In this document: in pieces, positions 8,578 to 21,453 of the stretch
How the letters are laid out: every line of letters starts with the position of its first letter
Numbering within the stretch: the first letter of the stretch is position 1
NCBI RefSeq assembly: GCF_001439695.1
Contig: NZ_JYLL01000013.1
Coordinates: 97,008-161,007, forward strand
Length of the DNA: 64,000 bases
Source of the DNA: Pseudomonas veronii
GTDB taxonomy: Bacteria; Pseudomonadota; Gammaproteobacteria; Pseudomonadales; Pseudomonadaceae
Reading direction: 5' to 3'
Program-made: the position numbers and the translations under genes
The notes under the pieces: generated by a model
The model's database searches: none
The model's input: the letters and a program-made list of their open reading frames with translations, nothing else
Told to the model about the DNA's origin: nothing

Positions 8578-9354
8578 ATGTGTGAATTATTGGGCATGAG
8601 TGCCAACGTCCCCACCGATATCGTGTTCAGCTTTACCGGGCTGATGCAGCGCGGTGGGCGTACCGGCCCCCACCGCGACGGTTGGGGCATCGCGTTCTAT
8701 GAAGGTCGTGGCCTGCGCCTGTTCCAGGACCCGGCCGCGAGCAGCGAATCGGAAGTCGCGCGGCTGGTGCAGCGTTATCCCATCAAAAGTGAAGTGGTGA
8801 TTGGCCATATCCGCCAGGCCAACGTGGGCAAGGTGTGCCTGTCCAATACCCACCCGTTCGTGCGCGAGCTGTGGGGGCGTAACTGGTGCTTTGCGCACAA
8901 CGGCCAATTGGCCGACTTCACCCCGCGCGCCACGTTTTACCGGCCGGTGGGCGACACCGACAGCGAAGCGGCGTTCTGCGACCTGCTCAACCGCGTCCGC
9001 GAAGCGTTCCCGGAGCCGGTGGAGATCGAGCAGATGCTGCCGGACCTGATCGCCGCCTGCACCGAATACCGCAGCAAAGGCGTGTTCAACTGCCTGCTCA
9101 GCGACGGCGATTGGTTGTTCTGCTACTGCACGACCAAATTGGCCCAGATCACCCGGCGCGCTCCGTTCGGCCCGGCACGCTTGAAAGATGTCGACGTGAT
9201 CGTCGATTTCCAGGCCGAAACCACGCCCAACGATGTGGTAACGGTGATCGCCACCGAACCCCTGACCGACAACGAAAACTGGACCCGCTACGAACCGGGC
9301 CAGTGGAGCCTGTGGCGGCGCGGTGAATGCGTCAGCCAGGGCATTACCGAGTAA
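8578..9354 (+). CDS. class II glutamine amidotransferase, YafJ-like
   Basis: 258-aa protein of the Ntn-hydrolase glutaminase fold. Cys2 directly follows the initiator Met (MCELLGM) and would be the nucleophile after Met removal. FTGLMQRGG, GWGIAFYEG, GHIRQANVG, NTHPFVRELWG and FAHNGQL match the glutamine-binding loops of the family. E. coli YafJ is 255 aa. The acceptor substrate is unknown and no synthetase domain is attached. Confidence 0.9.
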   Translation: MCELLGMSANVPTDIVFSFTGLMQRGGRTGPHRDGWGIAFYEGRGLRLFQDPAASSESEVARLVQRYPIKSEVVIGHIRQANVGKVCLSNTHPFVRELWGRNWCFAHNGQLADFTPRATFYRPVGDTDSEAAFCDLLNRVREAFPEPVEIEQMLPDLIAACTEYRSKGVFNCLLSDGDWLFCYCTTKLAQITRRAPFGPARLKDVDVIVDFQAETTPNDVVTVIATEPLTDNENWTRYEPGQWSLWRRGECVSQGITE

Positions 9355-9365
9355 GGAAGTCGACT

Positions 9366-9908
9366 ATGTTGCTCAGCTATCTGCGGTTGGTGTTGTTTGC
9401 CATTGGCTTGTTGGTCGGTGTGCAAGTGCCGGGGTTCATCAATGACTACGCCAAGCGCGTCGAAGCCCACCTGATCGAGGCCCAGACCGGCCTGCGCGGC
9501 TTTGAATCCACCGCGCAACAGTTCTTCAACGGCGACTTGCAGGCCCTGGTCGCCCACTACCGCGCCAGCGACGACCCGGTGTTTCGCAGCGATGCCAACA
9601 GCCTCGGCACGTTGTTGGATCGTCAGTTGGCGCTGGACAAGCAATTCCAGGCCATGCAAGGCCCCTGGTACATTCGCGCATTGCAGGTAGCGGTCGCGGC
9701 CGACCCGGCGATCCGCCTGGAAACCTGGAACGGCTACAGCTACCAGATCCTGCTGACCCCCGAAGCCATGGGCTGGGGCCTGGGCGGGGCGATGTTGTTG
9801 TCGTTCGGCCTGGAGTGCCTGTTCCGCTTGATCGACTGGGTGGTGCTGGGCGGCAAGCGCCTGCGCCAGAGCCGGCCGATCGAAGAGCGTGATTTGAAAG
9901 GGCTGTAG
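9366..9908 (+). CDS. DUF2937 family membrane protein
   Basis: 180-aa protein beginning MLLSYLRLVLF, with AAGGAAG a few bases upstream. One hydrophobic helix lies at the N-terminus (about 3-22) and another near 130-150, with a long soluble, helical and likely periplasmic stretch between them containing Gln/Arg-rich segments. This is the DUF2937 pattern; the function is unknown. It starts 11 bases after the YafJ-like gene. Confidence 0.78.
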   Translation: MLLSYLRLVLFAIGLLVGVQVPGFINDYAKRVEAHLIEAQTGLRGFESTAQQFFNGDLQALVAHYRASDDPVFRSDANSLGTLLDRQLALDKQFQAMQGPWYIRALQVAVAADPAIRLETWNGYSYQILLTPEAMGWGLGGAMLLSFGLECLFRLIDWVVLGGKRLRQSRPIEERDLKGL

Positions 9909-9920
9909 AAAGGCCTGTAA

Positions 9921-9946
9921 TGGTGGGAGGGGGCTTGCTCCCACCG
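9921..9946. repeat. REP half-element
   Basis: GGTGGGAGGGGGCTTGCTCCCACC is an isolated REP core of the GGGGGCTTG type, just after the DUF2937 gene. Confidence 0.65.
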
Positions 9947-10125
9947 TTTTAATCGCGTTACTTCAACTTCATGGGGTCGACCTTTATGGGTTGGACGCCG
10001 TCCCGGACACACGCCAAAAATCGCGCCGTTTCACGATAAGTGTCGCTGGGACGGTGGGATAAGTTGCGAGTCTTGTGTAAAAGATCCCACACTACAAAAA
10101 AACAAAGCCTACAGGAGCACTCAGC

Positions 10126-10866
10126 GTGAGCCGTCTGCTATTGAATTGCGACATCGGCGAAAGCTATGGCAACTGGAACCTGGGTCTGGACGCTGAGGTC
10201 ATGCCGTTCATTGATTGCGCCAACGTGGCCTGCGGCTTCCATGCCGGCGACCCGAGCGTCATGCGCAAGACCGTCGGCCTGGCGCTCAAGCATGGCGTGC
10301 TGGTCGGGGCGCACCCGGCGTATCAGGACCTGCAAGGTTTCGGCCGCCGTTCCATGGCCTACACGCCCGAAGAAATCCAAGACCTGTTGCACTACCAGAT
10401 CGGCGCGCTCGACGGCATTTGCCGCGCCCAGGGCGGACGGGTCAGCTACGTCAAACCCCATGGCGCGATGTACAACGACATGATGGCCAACCCCGCGCAG
10501 TTGCGTGCGGTGATCCAGGCCGTTGCCGCTTACGGCGAACTGCCGCTGATGCTGCTGGCCACCCGCGACAACCGCGCGGCCCAGGCGCTGGGCGACGAAT
10601 ACGGTGTGATCCTGTGGTTCGAGGCGTTCGCCGACCGCGCCTACGACAACAAGGGGCACCTGGTTTCCCGCCAATTGCCCGGCGCGGTACACCACGATAC
10701 CGAAGCCATCATCCAGCAATCCCTGACCATTTCCCGTGGCGAACCCTTGACCGCCAGCGATGGCAGCCCCTTGGTCCTGCGGGCCAATACCTTGTGTGTG
10801 CATGGCGATAACGCCAGTTCGGTGGCCTCCGTGCAGCGCATTCGCGAGGCGTTGAAGTGCCAGTGA
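10126..10866 (+). CDS. pxpA: 5-oxoprolinase subunit PxpA (LamB/YcsF family)
   Basis: 246-aa protein; with PxpB and PxpC it hydrolyses 5-oxoproline (pyroglutamate) to glutamate using ATP. Family hallmarks are LNCDIGESYG at the N-terminus, NVACGFHAGDP, GAHPAYQD, and YVKPHGAMYND. The start is GTG with AGGAG nine bases upstream. No pxpB or pxpC is adjacent; the next gene runs on the other strand. The partners must lie elsewhere, or this paralogue has another role. Confidence 0.92.
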   Translation: MSRLLLNCDIGESYGNWNLGLDAEVMPFIDCANVACGFHAGDPSVMRKTVGLALKHGVLVGAHPAYQDLQGFGRRSMAYTPEEIQDLLHYQIGALDGICRAQGGRVSYVKPHGAMYNDMMANPAQLRAVIQAVAAYGELPLMLLATRDNRAAQALGDEYGVILWFEAFADRAYDNKGHLVSRQLPGAVHHDTEAIIQQSLTISRGEPLTASDGSPLVLRANTLCVHGDNASSVASVQRIREALKCQ

Positions 10867-10891
10867 CGCCACGCCTATGGGAGATATCGGG

Positions 10892-12070
10892 TTACTTGGA
10901 AAGGAACCGCATGCCTTCTTCCAGCCCGCGCAAGGTCAGCGGATACATCTGGTCTTCGACCAACTCCCGCACGATCCCGGTCGACGCCGTATAGCCCCAG
11001 GTGTCCTTCGGATACGGGTTTATCCAGATCAGCTTCTTGTACTTGGCCATGAAGCGCTGCATCCACACATACCCCGGCTCCTCGTTCCAATGCTCGACGC
11101 TGCCGCCGGCCTGGGTGATTTCATACGGCGCCATCGAGGCATCGCCGATAAAGATCACTTTGTAATCGGCGCCATATTTGTGCAGCAAGTCTTGGGTGGA
11201 GGTGCGCTCCGACGTGCGGCGCTGGTTGTTCTTCCACACCGACTCGTACACGAAGTTGTGGAAGTAGAAGTACTCCAGGTGCTTGAACTCGGTCTTGCAC
11301 GCGGAGAACAGCTCTTCGCAGATCTTCACATGGGCGTCCATCGAGCCGCCGATGTCGAACAGCAACAGCAGCTTGATGGTGTTGCGCCGTTCCGGGCGCA
11401 TCTGGATATTCAGCAAGCCGGCATCGCGGGCGGTGTGGTCGATGGTGCCGTCGATGTCCAGCTCTTCCGCCGCACCCTGGCGCGCGAACTTGCGCAGGCG
11501 GCGCAGGGCGATCTTGATGTTGCGCGTGCCCAGTTCCACCTGATCGTCGAGGTTCTTGTACTCGCGCTGGTCCCAGACTTTCACCGCCTTGCCCTGGCGC
11601 TTGCCCGCATCGCCGACGCGGATGCCTTCCGGGTTGTAGCCGCCGGAGCCGAACGGGCTGGTGCCGCCGGTGCCGATCCACTTGTTGCCGCCGGCGTGAC
11701 GCTCTTTCTGTTCTTCCAGGCGTTTCTTGAACGCTTCGATCAACTTGTCCAGGCCGCCGAGGGACTGGATCTGCGCGCGTTCTTCGTCGCTCAGCGAGCG
11801 TTCGAACTCCTTGCGCAGCCAGTCTTCGGGGATCAGCGCCTGCAGGTGGTCGTCGAGCTTTTCCAGGCCGTTGAAATAGGCGCTGAAGGCGCGGTCGAAC
11901 TTGTCGAAATGGCGTTCGTCCTTGACCAGGATCGCCCGGGCCAAGTAGTAGAACTCGTCCATGTCGGCGAAGATCACCCGCTGTTTCAGGGCGTTGATCA
12001 AGTCGAGCAGCTCGCGCACCGACACCGGCACCTTGGCTGCACGCATTTCATTGAACAGGTTGAGCAACAT
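10892..12070 (-). CDS. VWA-domain protein of the CoxE family, partner of MoxR
   Basis: 392-aa protein whose C-terminal half is a von Willebrand A domain with the MIDAS signature D239-I-G-G-S243. The N-terminal half is helical and charged, with a Gly-rich GGNKWIGTGGTSPFGSGG linker at about 128-145. CoxE-type VWA proteins work with MoxR ATPases as chaperones that insert metal or remodel a client complex. The ATG lies 11 bases after the MoxR stop, so the two form one operon. The client protein is not obvious from neighbours. Confidence 0.88.
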   Translation of the reverse strand: MLLNLFNEMRAAKVPVSVRELLDLINALKQRVIFADMDEFYYLARAILVKDERHFDKFDRAFSAYFNGLEKLDDHLQALIPEDWLRKEFERSLSDEERAQIQSLGGLDKLIEAFKKRLEEQKERHAGGNKWIGTGGTSPFGSGGYNPEGIRVGDAGKRQGKAVKVWDQREYKNLDDQVELGTRNIKIALRRLRKFARQGAAEELDIDGTIDHTARDAGLLNIQMRPERRNTIKLLLLFDIGGSMDAHVKICEELFSACKTEFKHLEYFYFHNFVYESVWKNNQRRTSERTSTQDLLHKYGADYKVIFIGDASMAPYEITQAGGSVEHWNEEPGYVWMQRFMAKYKKLIWINPYPKDTWGYTASTGIVRELVEDQMYPLTLRGLEEGMRFLSK

Positions 12071-12081
12071 GGCAGGCGCCC

Positions 12082-12927
12082 TTATCGGTTACCGCGACGG
12101 CTCATGAACGCCAGGCGTTCGAGCAATTGCACGTCCTGCTCGTTCTTCACCAGCGCACCGGCCAGGGGCGGGATGGCCTTGGTCGGGTCGCGTTCGCGCA
12201 GTACCGCTTCGCCGATATTGTCGGCCATCAGCAGCTTGAGCCAGTCGACCAGTTCGGAGGTGGAGGGCTTTTTCTTCAGGCCCGGCACTTTGCGCACGTC
12301 GAAGAACACGTCCAGCGCTTCGCTGACCAGGTCTTTCTTGATGTCGGGGTAATGCACATCGACGATCTTCTGCAGGGTGGCGCGGTCGGGGAAGGCGATG
12401 TAATGGAAGAAGCAGCGGCGCAGGAACGCATCCGGCAGTTCTTTTTCATTGTTGGAGGTAATGATGATGATCGGGCGTTTCTTGGCCTTGATGGTCTCGT
12501 CGATTTCGTAGACGTAGAACTCCATCTTGTCGAGTTCTTGCAGCAGGTCGTTGGGGAATTCGATGTCGGCCTTGTCGATTTCGTCGATCAGCAGGATCAC
12601 CCGTTCCTCGGCCTCGAAGGCTTCCCAGAGCTTGCCCTTCTTCAGGTAGTTGCGCACGTCATGCACCTTGTCCACGCCCAGCTGCGAGTCGCGCAGGCGG
12701 CTGACCGCATCGTACTCGTACAGGCCCTGGTGGGCCTTGGTGGTGGACTTGATGTGCCAGGTGATCAGCTTGGCGCCGAAGGATTCGGCCAACTGCTCGG
12801 CGAGCATGGTCTTGCCGGTGCCCGGCTCGCCCTTGACCAGCAGCGGCCGCTCCAGGGTGATGGCCGCGTTGACGGCCAGTTTCAGGTCATCGGTGGCAAC
12901 GTAGGCCTGGGTGCCTTCGAACTTCAT
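12082..12927 (-). CDS. MoxR-type AAA+ ATPase
   Basis: 281-aa AAA+ ATPase. Walker A is G33-EPGTGKT-40, Walker B is LLID115E116, sensor 1 is IIITSNNEKELPDAFLRRC, and the arginine-finger segment follows. This is the CoxD/NorQ-like short MoxR class that works with a VWA protein, here the immediately downstream gene. Divergent from cysK with about 256 bp between them; I see no specific operator there. Confidence 0.9.
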   Translation of the reverse strand: MKFEGTQAYVATDDLKLAVNAAITLERPLLVKGEPGTGKTMLAEQLAESFGAKLITWHIKSTTKAHQGLYEYDAVSRLRDSQLGVDKVHDVRNYLKKGKLWEAFEAEERVILLIDEIDKADIEFPNDLLQELDKMEFYVYEIDETIKAKKRPIIIITSNNEKELPDAFLRRCFFHYIAFPDRATLQKIVDVHYPDIKKDLVSEALDVFFDVRKVPGLKKKPSTSELVDWLKLLMADNIGEAVLRERDPTKAIPPLAGALVKNEQDVQLLERLAFMSRRGNR

Positions 12928-13183
12928 CGGTCATTCCTCGAATTCATCAATGCCCGACTATACCGTGCGGCCCCGGCGACTGTGAACGCAGACGGGTTAT
13001 TCAGTCTCTGAATGACCAGTCACGCGTGCGCTCAGTCGATCGAAGGCGTGGTCGTTCCCGGGGCCGATCTGCGGGCTTGTAGGAGATTGACTATTGCGAT
13101 GTCTCCGACGTTCCTCTGACTGGACGCTTTGGAAGACGAGGCATACCCTTGGGGCTTTCTTCAAGCCGCCTCAAGGACCCGTC

Positions 13184-14158
<975 letters not shown>

Positions 14159-14344
14159 TGCAAATCAGCGTGAGAGCGGGGGCCTTATGCATAATTGGCC
14201 TACCCTCGCGCCGTTTTAAACGCTGATTGTTGGACTGCGCGGGTTTTTCCCGAGGTCCGGAGTGTTTATCATGGCCGGCTGCTACGCCTGGTTTCCCCTC
14301 GACGGGAGGTTGTTGGCCAGGCGCTTATTTCCAGGAGTTGCTGC

Positions 14345-15283
14345 ATGACCTTTTCTTTGGCCGCCAAACTGTCGGTGTTGCTGGTGTTTATCGGCAGCAC
14401 GCTGTACGTACACCTGCGCGGCAAGGCCCGTTTGCCGATGTTGCGCCAGTTCGTCAACCACTCGGCGCTGTTTGCCCCGTATAACGCCTTGATGTACCTG
14501 TTCTCGGCCGTGCCGTCCAAGCCGTACCTGGACCGCAGCAAGTTCCCGGAACTGGACGTGCTCAAGGACAACTGGGAAGTGATCCGCGAAGAGGCCATGC
14601 ACCTGTTCGACGAGGGTTACATCCGCGCCGCCGAAAAGAATAACGACGCCGGCTTCGGCTCGTTCTTCAAGAAGGGCTGGAAGCGTTTCTACCTTAAGTG
14701 GTACGACAAACCGCTGCCCTCGGCCGAGGCCCTGTGCCCGAAAACCGTGGCCTTGGTCAGCAGCATCCCCAACGTCAAGGGCGCGATGTTCGCGCTGTTG
14801 CCGGGCGGCAGTCACCTCAACCCGCACCGCGACCCGTTTGCCGGTTCCCTGCGTTATCACCTGGGCCTGTCCACGCCGAACTCCGACGACTGCCGCATTT
14901 TCGTCGACGGCCAGGAATACGCCTGGCGCGACGGTGAAGACGTGATGTTCGACGAGACCTACGTACACTGGGTGAAGAACGAGACGGAAAAGACCCGCGT
15001 GATCCTGTTCTGTGACATCGAGCGCCCGCTGAGCAATCCGCTGATGACCCGCATCAACCGCTGGGTCAGCGCGCAACTGGGCCGCGCCACCGCGCCGCAG
15101 AACCTGGACGACGAACGCGTCGGCGGCATCAACCAGGCTTATGCCTGGAGCAAGTCGTTCAGCGACAAGATCAGCAGCGTGGTCAAGCAGTGGAAGCGCA
15201 AGCATCCCAAGGCCTACCGCATTGCGCGGCCGGTGCTGGCGGTTGTCGTCTTGGTACTGCTGTGGAAGTGGCTCTTCGGCTGA
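14345..15283 (+). CDS. LpxO-like aspartyl/asparaginyl beta-hydroxylase family protein
   Basis: 312-aa Fe(II)/2-oxoglutarate dioxygenase-like protein. Hydrophobic helices at both ends (about 5-20 and 290-308) suggest membrane association. The core has H157-LNP-H161-RDPFAGSLRYH and later YVH208WVKNETEKTR, supplying the iron His residues and the 2-oxoglutarate Arg. LpxO hydroxylates the 2-position of secondary acyl chains on lipid A; that substrate is inferred from family only. AGGAG precedes the ATG. It follows cysK by 186 bp. Confidence 0.85.
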   Translation: MTFSLAAKLSVLLVFIGSTLYVHLRGKARLPMLRQFVNHSALFAPYNALMYLFSAVPSKPYLDRSKFPELDVLKDNWEVIREEAMHLFDEGYIRAAEKNNDAGFGSFFKKGWKRFYLKWYDKPLPSAEALCPKTVALVSSIPNVKGAMFALLPGGSHLNPHRDPFAGSLRYHLGLSTPNSDDCRIFVDGQEYAWRDGEDVMFDETYVHWVKNETEKTRVILFCDIERPLSNPLMTRINRWVSAQLGRATAPQNLDDERVGGINQAYAWSKSFSDKISSVVKQWKRKHPKAYRIARPVLAVVVLVLLWKWLFG

Positions 15284-15309
15284 CTTGAAGTTTTAAATGC
15301 GGTCAAAAC

Positions 15310-15399
15310 TGTGGGAGGGGGCTTGCCCCCGATAGCGGTGTGTCAGTCATCAGATGTATCGACTGATCCACCGCTATCGGGGGCAAGCCCCCTCCCACA
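15310..15399. repeat. REPIN (GGGGGCTTGCCCCC type)
   Basis: GTGGGAGGGGGCTTGCCCCC with GATAGCGGTG (from 15311) is mirrored by CACCGCTATC plus GGGGGCAAGCCCCCTCCCAC (ending 15398), separated by about 27 bp. It sits between convergent lpxO-like and acnA genes. Confidence 0.92.
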
Positions 15400-15427
15400 T
15401 TGGACCTCCATTGCTTTTGAGATCGCC

Positions 15428-18169
<2,742 letters not shown>

Positions 18170-18364
18170 TACATGACTCCTTATGGTCCGCACGGCTACG
18201 GACCTGACGGGACGAACAGAACTATCAAACTAGCCCTGTTTTCAGTAGCTGGCTAATTACTGGACTCTATGGACAGATCCAAGGTTCCGAAGTCAGTTAT
18301 CATGCGCGCGTTTTCATGACAGACATTGCGATAGCGCAAGTCCGTCGGGTCGCCAGGAGAGTCG

Positions 18365-19441
18365 ATGAACACCCTTTTTATGCACTGCCGCCCGGGTTTT
18401 GAAGGCGAGGTCTGTTCCGAGATCGCGGAACACGCCGCGCGCCTGAACGTTTCCGGCTACGCCAAGGCCAAGACCGGCAGCGCCTGCGCCGAATTTGTCT
18501 GCACCGAGGAAGACGGCGCCCAGCGCCTGATGCACGGCCAGCGTTTTGCCGAGCTGATCTTCCCGCGGCAGTGGGCGCGCGGGGTGTTCATCGACCTGCC
18601 GGAAACCGACCGCATCAGCGTGATCCTCGCGCACCTGCGCGAATTCCCGGTGTGCGGCAGCCTGTGGCTGGAGATGGTCGACACCAACGACGGCAAGGAG
18701 CTGTCGAACTTCTGCAAGAAATTCGAAGTCCACCTGCGCAAAGCCCTGCTGAACGCCGGCAAGCTGGTGGACGACCCGAGCAAGCCGCGCCTGCTGCTGA
18801 CCTTCAAGAGCGGCCGCGAAGTGTTCATGGGCCTGGCCGAGTCGAATAACTCGGCGATGTGGCCGATGGGCATCCCGCGCCTGAAATTCCCCCGCGATGC
18901 GCCCAGCCGCTCGACCCTGAAGCTGGAAGAGGCCTGGCACCACTTCATCCCCCGCGACCAGTGGGACGAGCGCCTGCACGGCGACATGACCGGCGTCGAC
19001 CTGGGCGCGGCTCCGGGCGGCTGGACCTGGCAACTGGTCAACCGGGGTATGCTGGTGACCGCCATCGACAACGGCCCCATGGCCGAAAGCCTGATGGACA
19101 CCGGCCTGGTGCAACACTTGATGGCCGACGGTTTCACCTTCGTGCCCAAGCAGCCGGTGGACTGGATGGTGTGCGACATCGTCGAAAAACCGGCTCGCAA
19201 CGCCGCCTTGCTGGAAACCTGGATCGGCGAAGGCTATTGCCGTGAAGCGGTGGTCAACCTGAAACTGCCGATGAAGCAGCGTTACGCCGAGGTCAAGCGT
19301 TTGCTCGAGCGCATCGAAGACGGCTTCAAGGCGCGCGGTATTCGTGTGGAAATCGGCTGTAAGCAGCTGTACCACGACCGTGAGGAAGTGACCTGCCACT
19401 TGCGTCGGCTGGTGGATGTGAAGAAAACCAAGGCCCGTTAA
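18365..19441 (+). CDS. rlmM: 23S rRNA C2498 2'-O-methyltransferase RlmM
   Basis: 358-aa SAM-dependent methyltransferase (E. coli RlmM 366 aa) modifying C2498 in 23S rRNA. An N-terminal THUMP-like region precedes the Rossmann domain with D212-LGAAPGGWTW for SAM; the later VCDIVEKP and NLKLPMKQRY segments hold members of the K-D-K-E set. It is followed 27 bases later by tusA on the same strand. Confidence 0.95.
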   Translation: MNTLFMHCRPGFEGEVCSEIAEHAARLNVSGYAKAKTGSACAEFVCTEEDGAQRLMHGQRFAELIFPRQWARGVFIDLPETDRISVILAHLREFPVCGSLWLEMVDTNDGKELSNFCKKFEVHLRKALLNAGKLVDDPSKPRLLLTFKSGREVFMGLAESNNSAMWPMGIPRLKFPRDAPSRSTLKLEEAWHHFIPRDQWDERLHGDMTGVDLGAAPGGWTWQLVNRGMLVTAIDNGPMAESLMDTGLVQHLMADGFTFVPKQPVDWMVCDIVEKPARNAALLETWIGEGYCREAVVNLKLPMKQRYAEVKRLLERIEDGFKARGIRVEIGCKQLYHDREEVTCHLRRLVDVKKTKAR

Positions 19442-19468
19442 ACTGAGCGCCTGCCGTAGGAGTAATCA

Positions 19469-19720
19469 ATGAGCGATATGACCGACACTGCCGTCGACGG
19501 CACCCTCGACGCCACCGGGCTGAACTGCCCGGAGCCGGTGATGATGCTGCACCAGCACATCCGTGACCTGCCGCCTGGCGGCTTGCTCAAGGTGATCGCG
19601 ACCGACCCGTCGACCCGCCGCGACATTCCCAAGTTCTGCGTGTTCCTTGACCACGAACTGGTGGCTCAGCAGGAACAGGCCGGTACGTACCTGTACTGGA
19701 TTCGCAAGAAGCTCGACTAA
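19469..19720 (+). CDS. tusA: sulfurtransferase TusA
   Basis: 83-aa sulfur carrier that passes persulfide sulfur toward tRNA 2-thiouridine synthesis and other uses. The active Cys is C20 in GLNCPEPVMM. Length fits E. coli TusA (81 aa). AGGAG lies upstream (19458-19462). The stop codon falls inside the first unit of a 42-bp tandem repeat containing a REP. Confidence 0.95.
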   Translation: MSDMTDTAVDGTLDATGLNCPEPVMMLHQHIRDLPPGGLLKVIATDPSTRRDIPKFCVFLDHELVAQQEQAGTYLYWIRKKLD

Positions 19721-19799
19721 GCCCCCGATTCCTGTAGGAGCGAGCTTGCTCGCGAAAACTAAGCCCCCGATTCCTGTAGGAGCGAGCTTGCTCGCGAAA
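19716..19799. repeat. 42-bp tandem duplication carrying REP cores
   Basis: Two perfect head-to-tail copies (19716-19757 and 19758-19799) of a unit made of ACTAAGCCCCCGATTCC plus the REP core TGTAGGAGCGAGCTTGCTCG and CGAAA. The unit includes the tusA stop codon TAA, so the copy event began at the gene's last bases. Confidence 0.93.
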
Positions 19800-19850
19800 A
19801 CCCCGAGAGCGCCACGTCAAACCAGGCAAGCTGCGTTATCGCTGGCGACC

Positions 19851-19870
19851 TTCGCGAGCAAGCGCGGGTG
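19851..19870. repeat. degenerate inverted REP
   Basis: TTCGCGAGCAAGCGCGGGTG is a decayed inverse partner of the REP cores at 19733 and 19775, so the three together look like a REPIN with one arm duplicated. Confidence 0.5.
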
Positions 19871-19878
19871 TGTGCTGC

Positions 19879-21273
19879 TTAACCCCGCGCCTTGTCCCGG
19901 CGAATGCGTCGGCGTGCGCTGCGCGCCAGGCGCACCAGCAACATCCCCGCCGCGCAGCTCAGGCCCACGATCAGCCCCTGCCACAAACCGCTGGGGCCGC
20001 TCGCCGCGCCCAGCCAGTCGGTCAGCCCCAGGGCGTAACCCACCGGCAACCCCACGCCCCAGTAGGCAAACAGGGTCAGCACCATGGTCACGCGGGTGTC
20101 CTGATAGCCGCGCAAGGCACCGGCGGCGGTGACCTGGATCGAGTCGGAAAACTGGAACAACGCGGAAAACACGATCAGCGTCGACGCCAGGTGGATCACC
20201 ACCGGGTCCGGGGTGTAGATCGCCGCGATCTGCTCGCGAAACACCAGCATCAGGCTGCAGGACAGGCAGGCATACGCCAGCGCCGTGCCCATGCCGACCC
20301 CGGCAGCGAAGCGCGCTTCACGCGGCAGGCCACGGCCGAGGGCCTGGCCGACGCGCACGGTGACGGCCGTGCTCAGGGAGTAGGGGATCATGAACACCAG
20401 GGAACTGACGTTCAGGGCGATCTGATGGCCGGAGACCACCGTGGCGCCCAGGCTGCCGATCAGCAGGGCGATCACCGCGAAGATGCTCGATTCGGCAAAG
20501 ATCGCGATGCCGATTGGCAGGCCGATGCCCAATACGCGCTTGATCACCGCCCATTGCGGCCAATCGAAACGCTTGAACAGTTCGCTGCTCTGGTACGCCG
20601 GCCCCCAGCGCGTCCAGCCCGCCAGGCCGAGCATCATCACCCACATCGCAATGCCCGTGGCCCAGCCGCAGCCCACGCCGCCCATGGCCGGCACGCCGAA
20701 ATGGCCATAGATGAAGATGTAGTTCAGCGGGATATTCAGCGCCAACCCGCACAGGCCCATGACCATGCTCGGGCGTGTGCGGCCCAGGCCGTCGCTGAAA
20801 CAACGCAACACGTAATACAGGGCAACGGCCGGCATGCCTGCGGCGATGCCGTGCAGGTAGCCCATGGAGGGTTTGATCAGGTCGGGTTCAACCTTCATCG
20901 CGTGCAGGATCGGTTCGGCGCTGAGCAGCAGCAGTGACGCGGTGATGCCGACCACCACCGCCAGCCACAGGGATTGGCGCACCAGCGGCCCGATCTCGCT
21001 GTAGTGACCGGCGCCATAGCGCTGGGCGACTTTCGGCGTGGTGGCCAGCAAGGTGCCGGTCATCAGCAGGTACACCGGAATCCAGATCGAATTGCCCAGG
21101 CCCACCGCCGCCAGGTCCTGCGGGCTGACGCGCCCGGCCATCACCGCATCGACGAAGCTCATCGCGGTGGTTGCCAGTTGGCCGATCATGATCGGCACGG
21201 CGAGTGTCAGCAGGCCGCGCACTTCCCGGCTGATGCGGGCGGGACGGGTGAGGGTGGCGGTGGCGGTGTTCAC
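19879..21273 (-). CDS. MATE family multidrug exporter (NorM/PmpM type)
   Basis: 464-aa inner-membrane cation-coupled drug exporter with twelve predicted hydrophobic segments in two halves. The N-terminal TLAVPIMIGQLATTAMSFVD and the later GIGLPIGIAIFAESSIF carry the two MatE-domain openings. GTG 21273 (NTATATLTRP) is chosen because the frame upstream is antisense to pdxB and TTTGGA lies nine bases before it. It is divergent from pdxB. The related P. aeruginosa protein is PmpM; the substrates here are not known. Confidence 0.9.
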   Translation of the reverse strand: MNTATATLTRPARISREVRGLLTLAVPIMIGQLATTAMSFVDAVMAGRVSPQDLAAVGLGNSIWIPVYLLMTGTLLATTPKVAQRYGAGHYSEIGPLVRQSLWLAVVVGITASLLLLSAEPILHAMKVEPDLIKPSMGYLHGIAAGMPAVALYYVLRCFSDGLGRTRPSMVMGLCGLALNIPLNYIFIYGHFGVPAMGGVGCGWATGIAMWVMMLGLAGWTRWGPAYQSSELFKRFDWPQWAVIKRVLGIGLPIGIAIFAESSIFAVIALLIGSLGATVVSGHQIALNVSSLVFMIPYSLSTAVTVRVGQALGRGLPREARFAAGVGMGTALAYACLSCSLMLVFREQIAAIYTPDPVVIHLASTLIVFSALFQFSDSIQVTAAGALRGYQDTRVTMVLTLFAYWGVGLPVGYALGLTDWLGAASGPSGLWQGLIVGLSCAAGMLLVRLARSARRRIRRDKARG

Positions 21274-21453
21274 GTGCAGATGTCCAAAGAAGAGCGCAGG
21301 ACGGCGGATTCTACGCGTTGACGCAGCGGTCAGGAAAAAACCTGTGTTAGCGATTTGTAAGCGATCTTCCAGGCGCCGCAGCGTCCACCTTCGATCTGCG
21401 GTGGAACACCGATCGCATCCCTGTACACTGCTGTTCCGCCAAAGGAGCCTGCC

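Noticed and set aside
10892..12927. MoxR/VWA pair as a phage-defence module
   Set aside because: No effector, nuclease, or mobile-element context; the pair matches the housekeeping CoxD/CoxE type.
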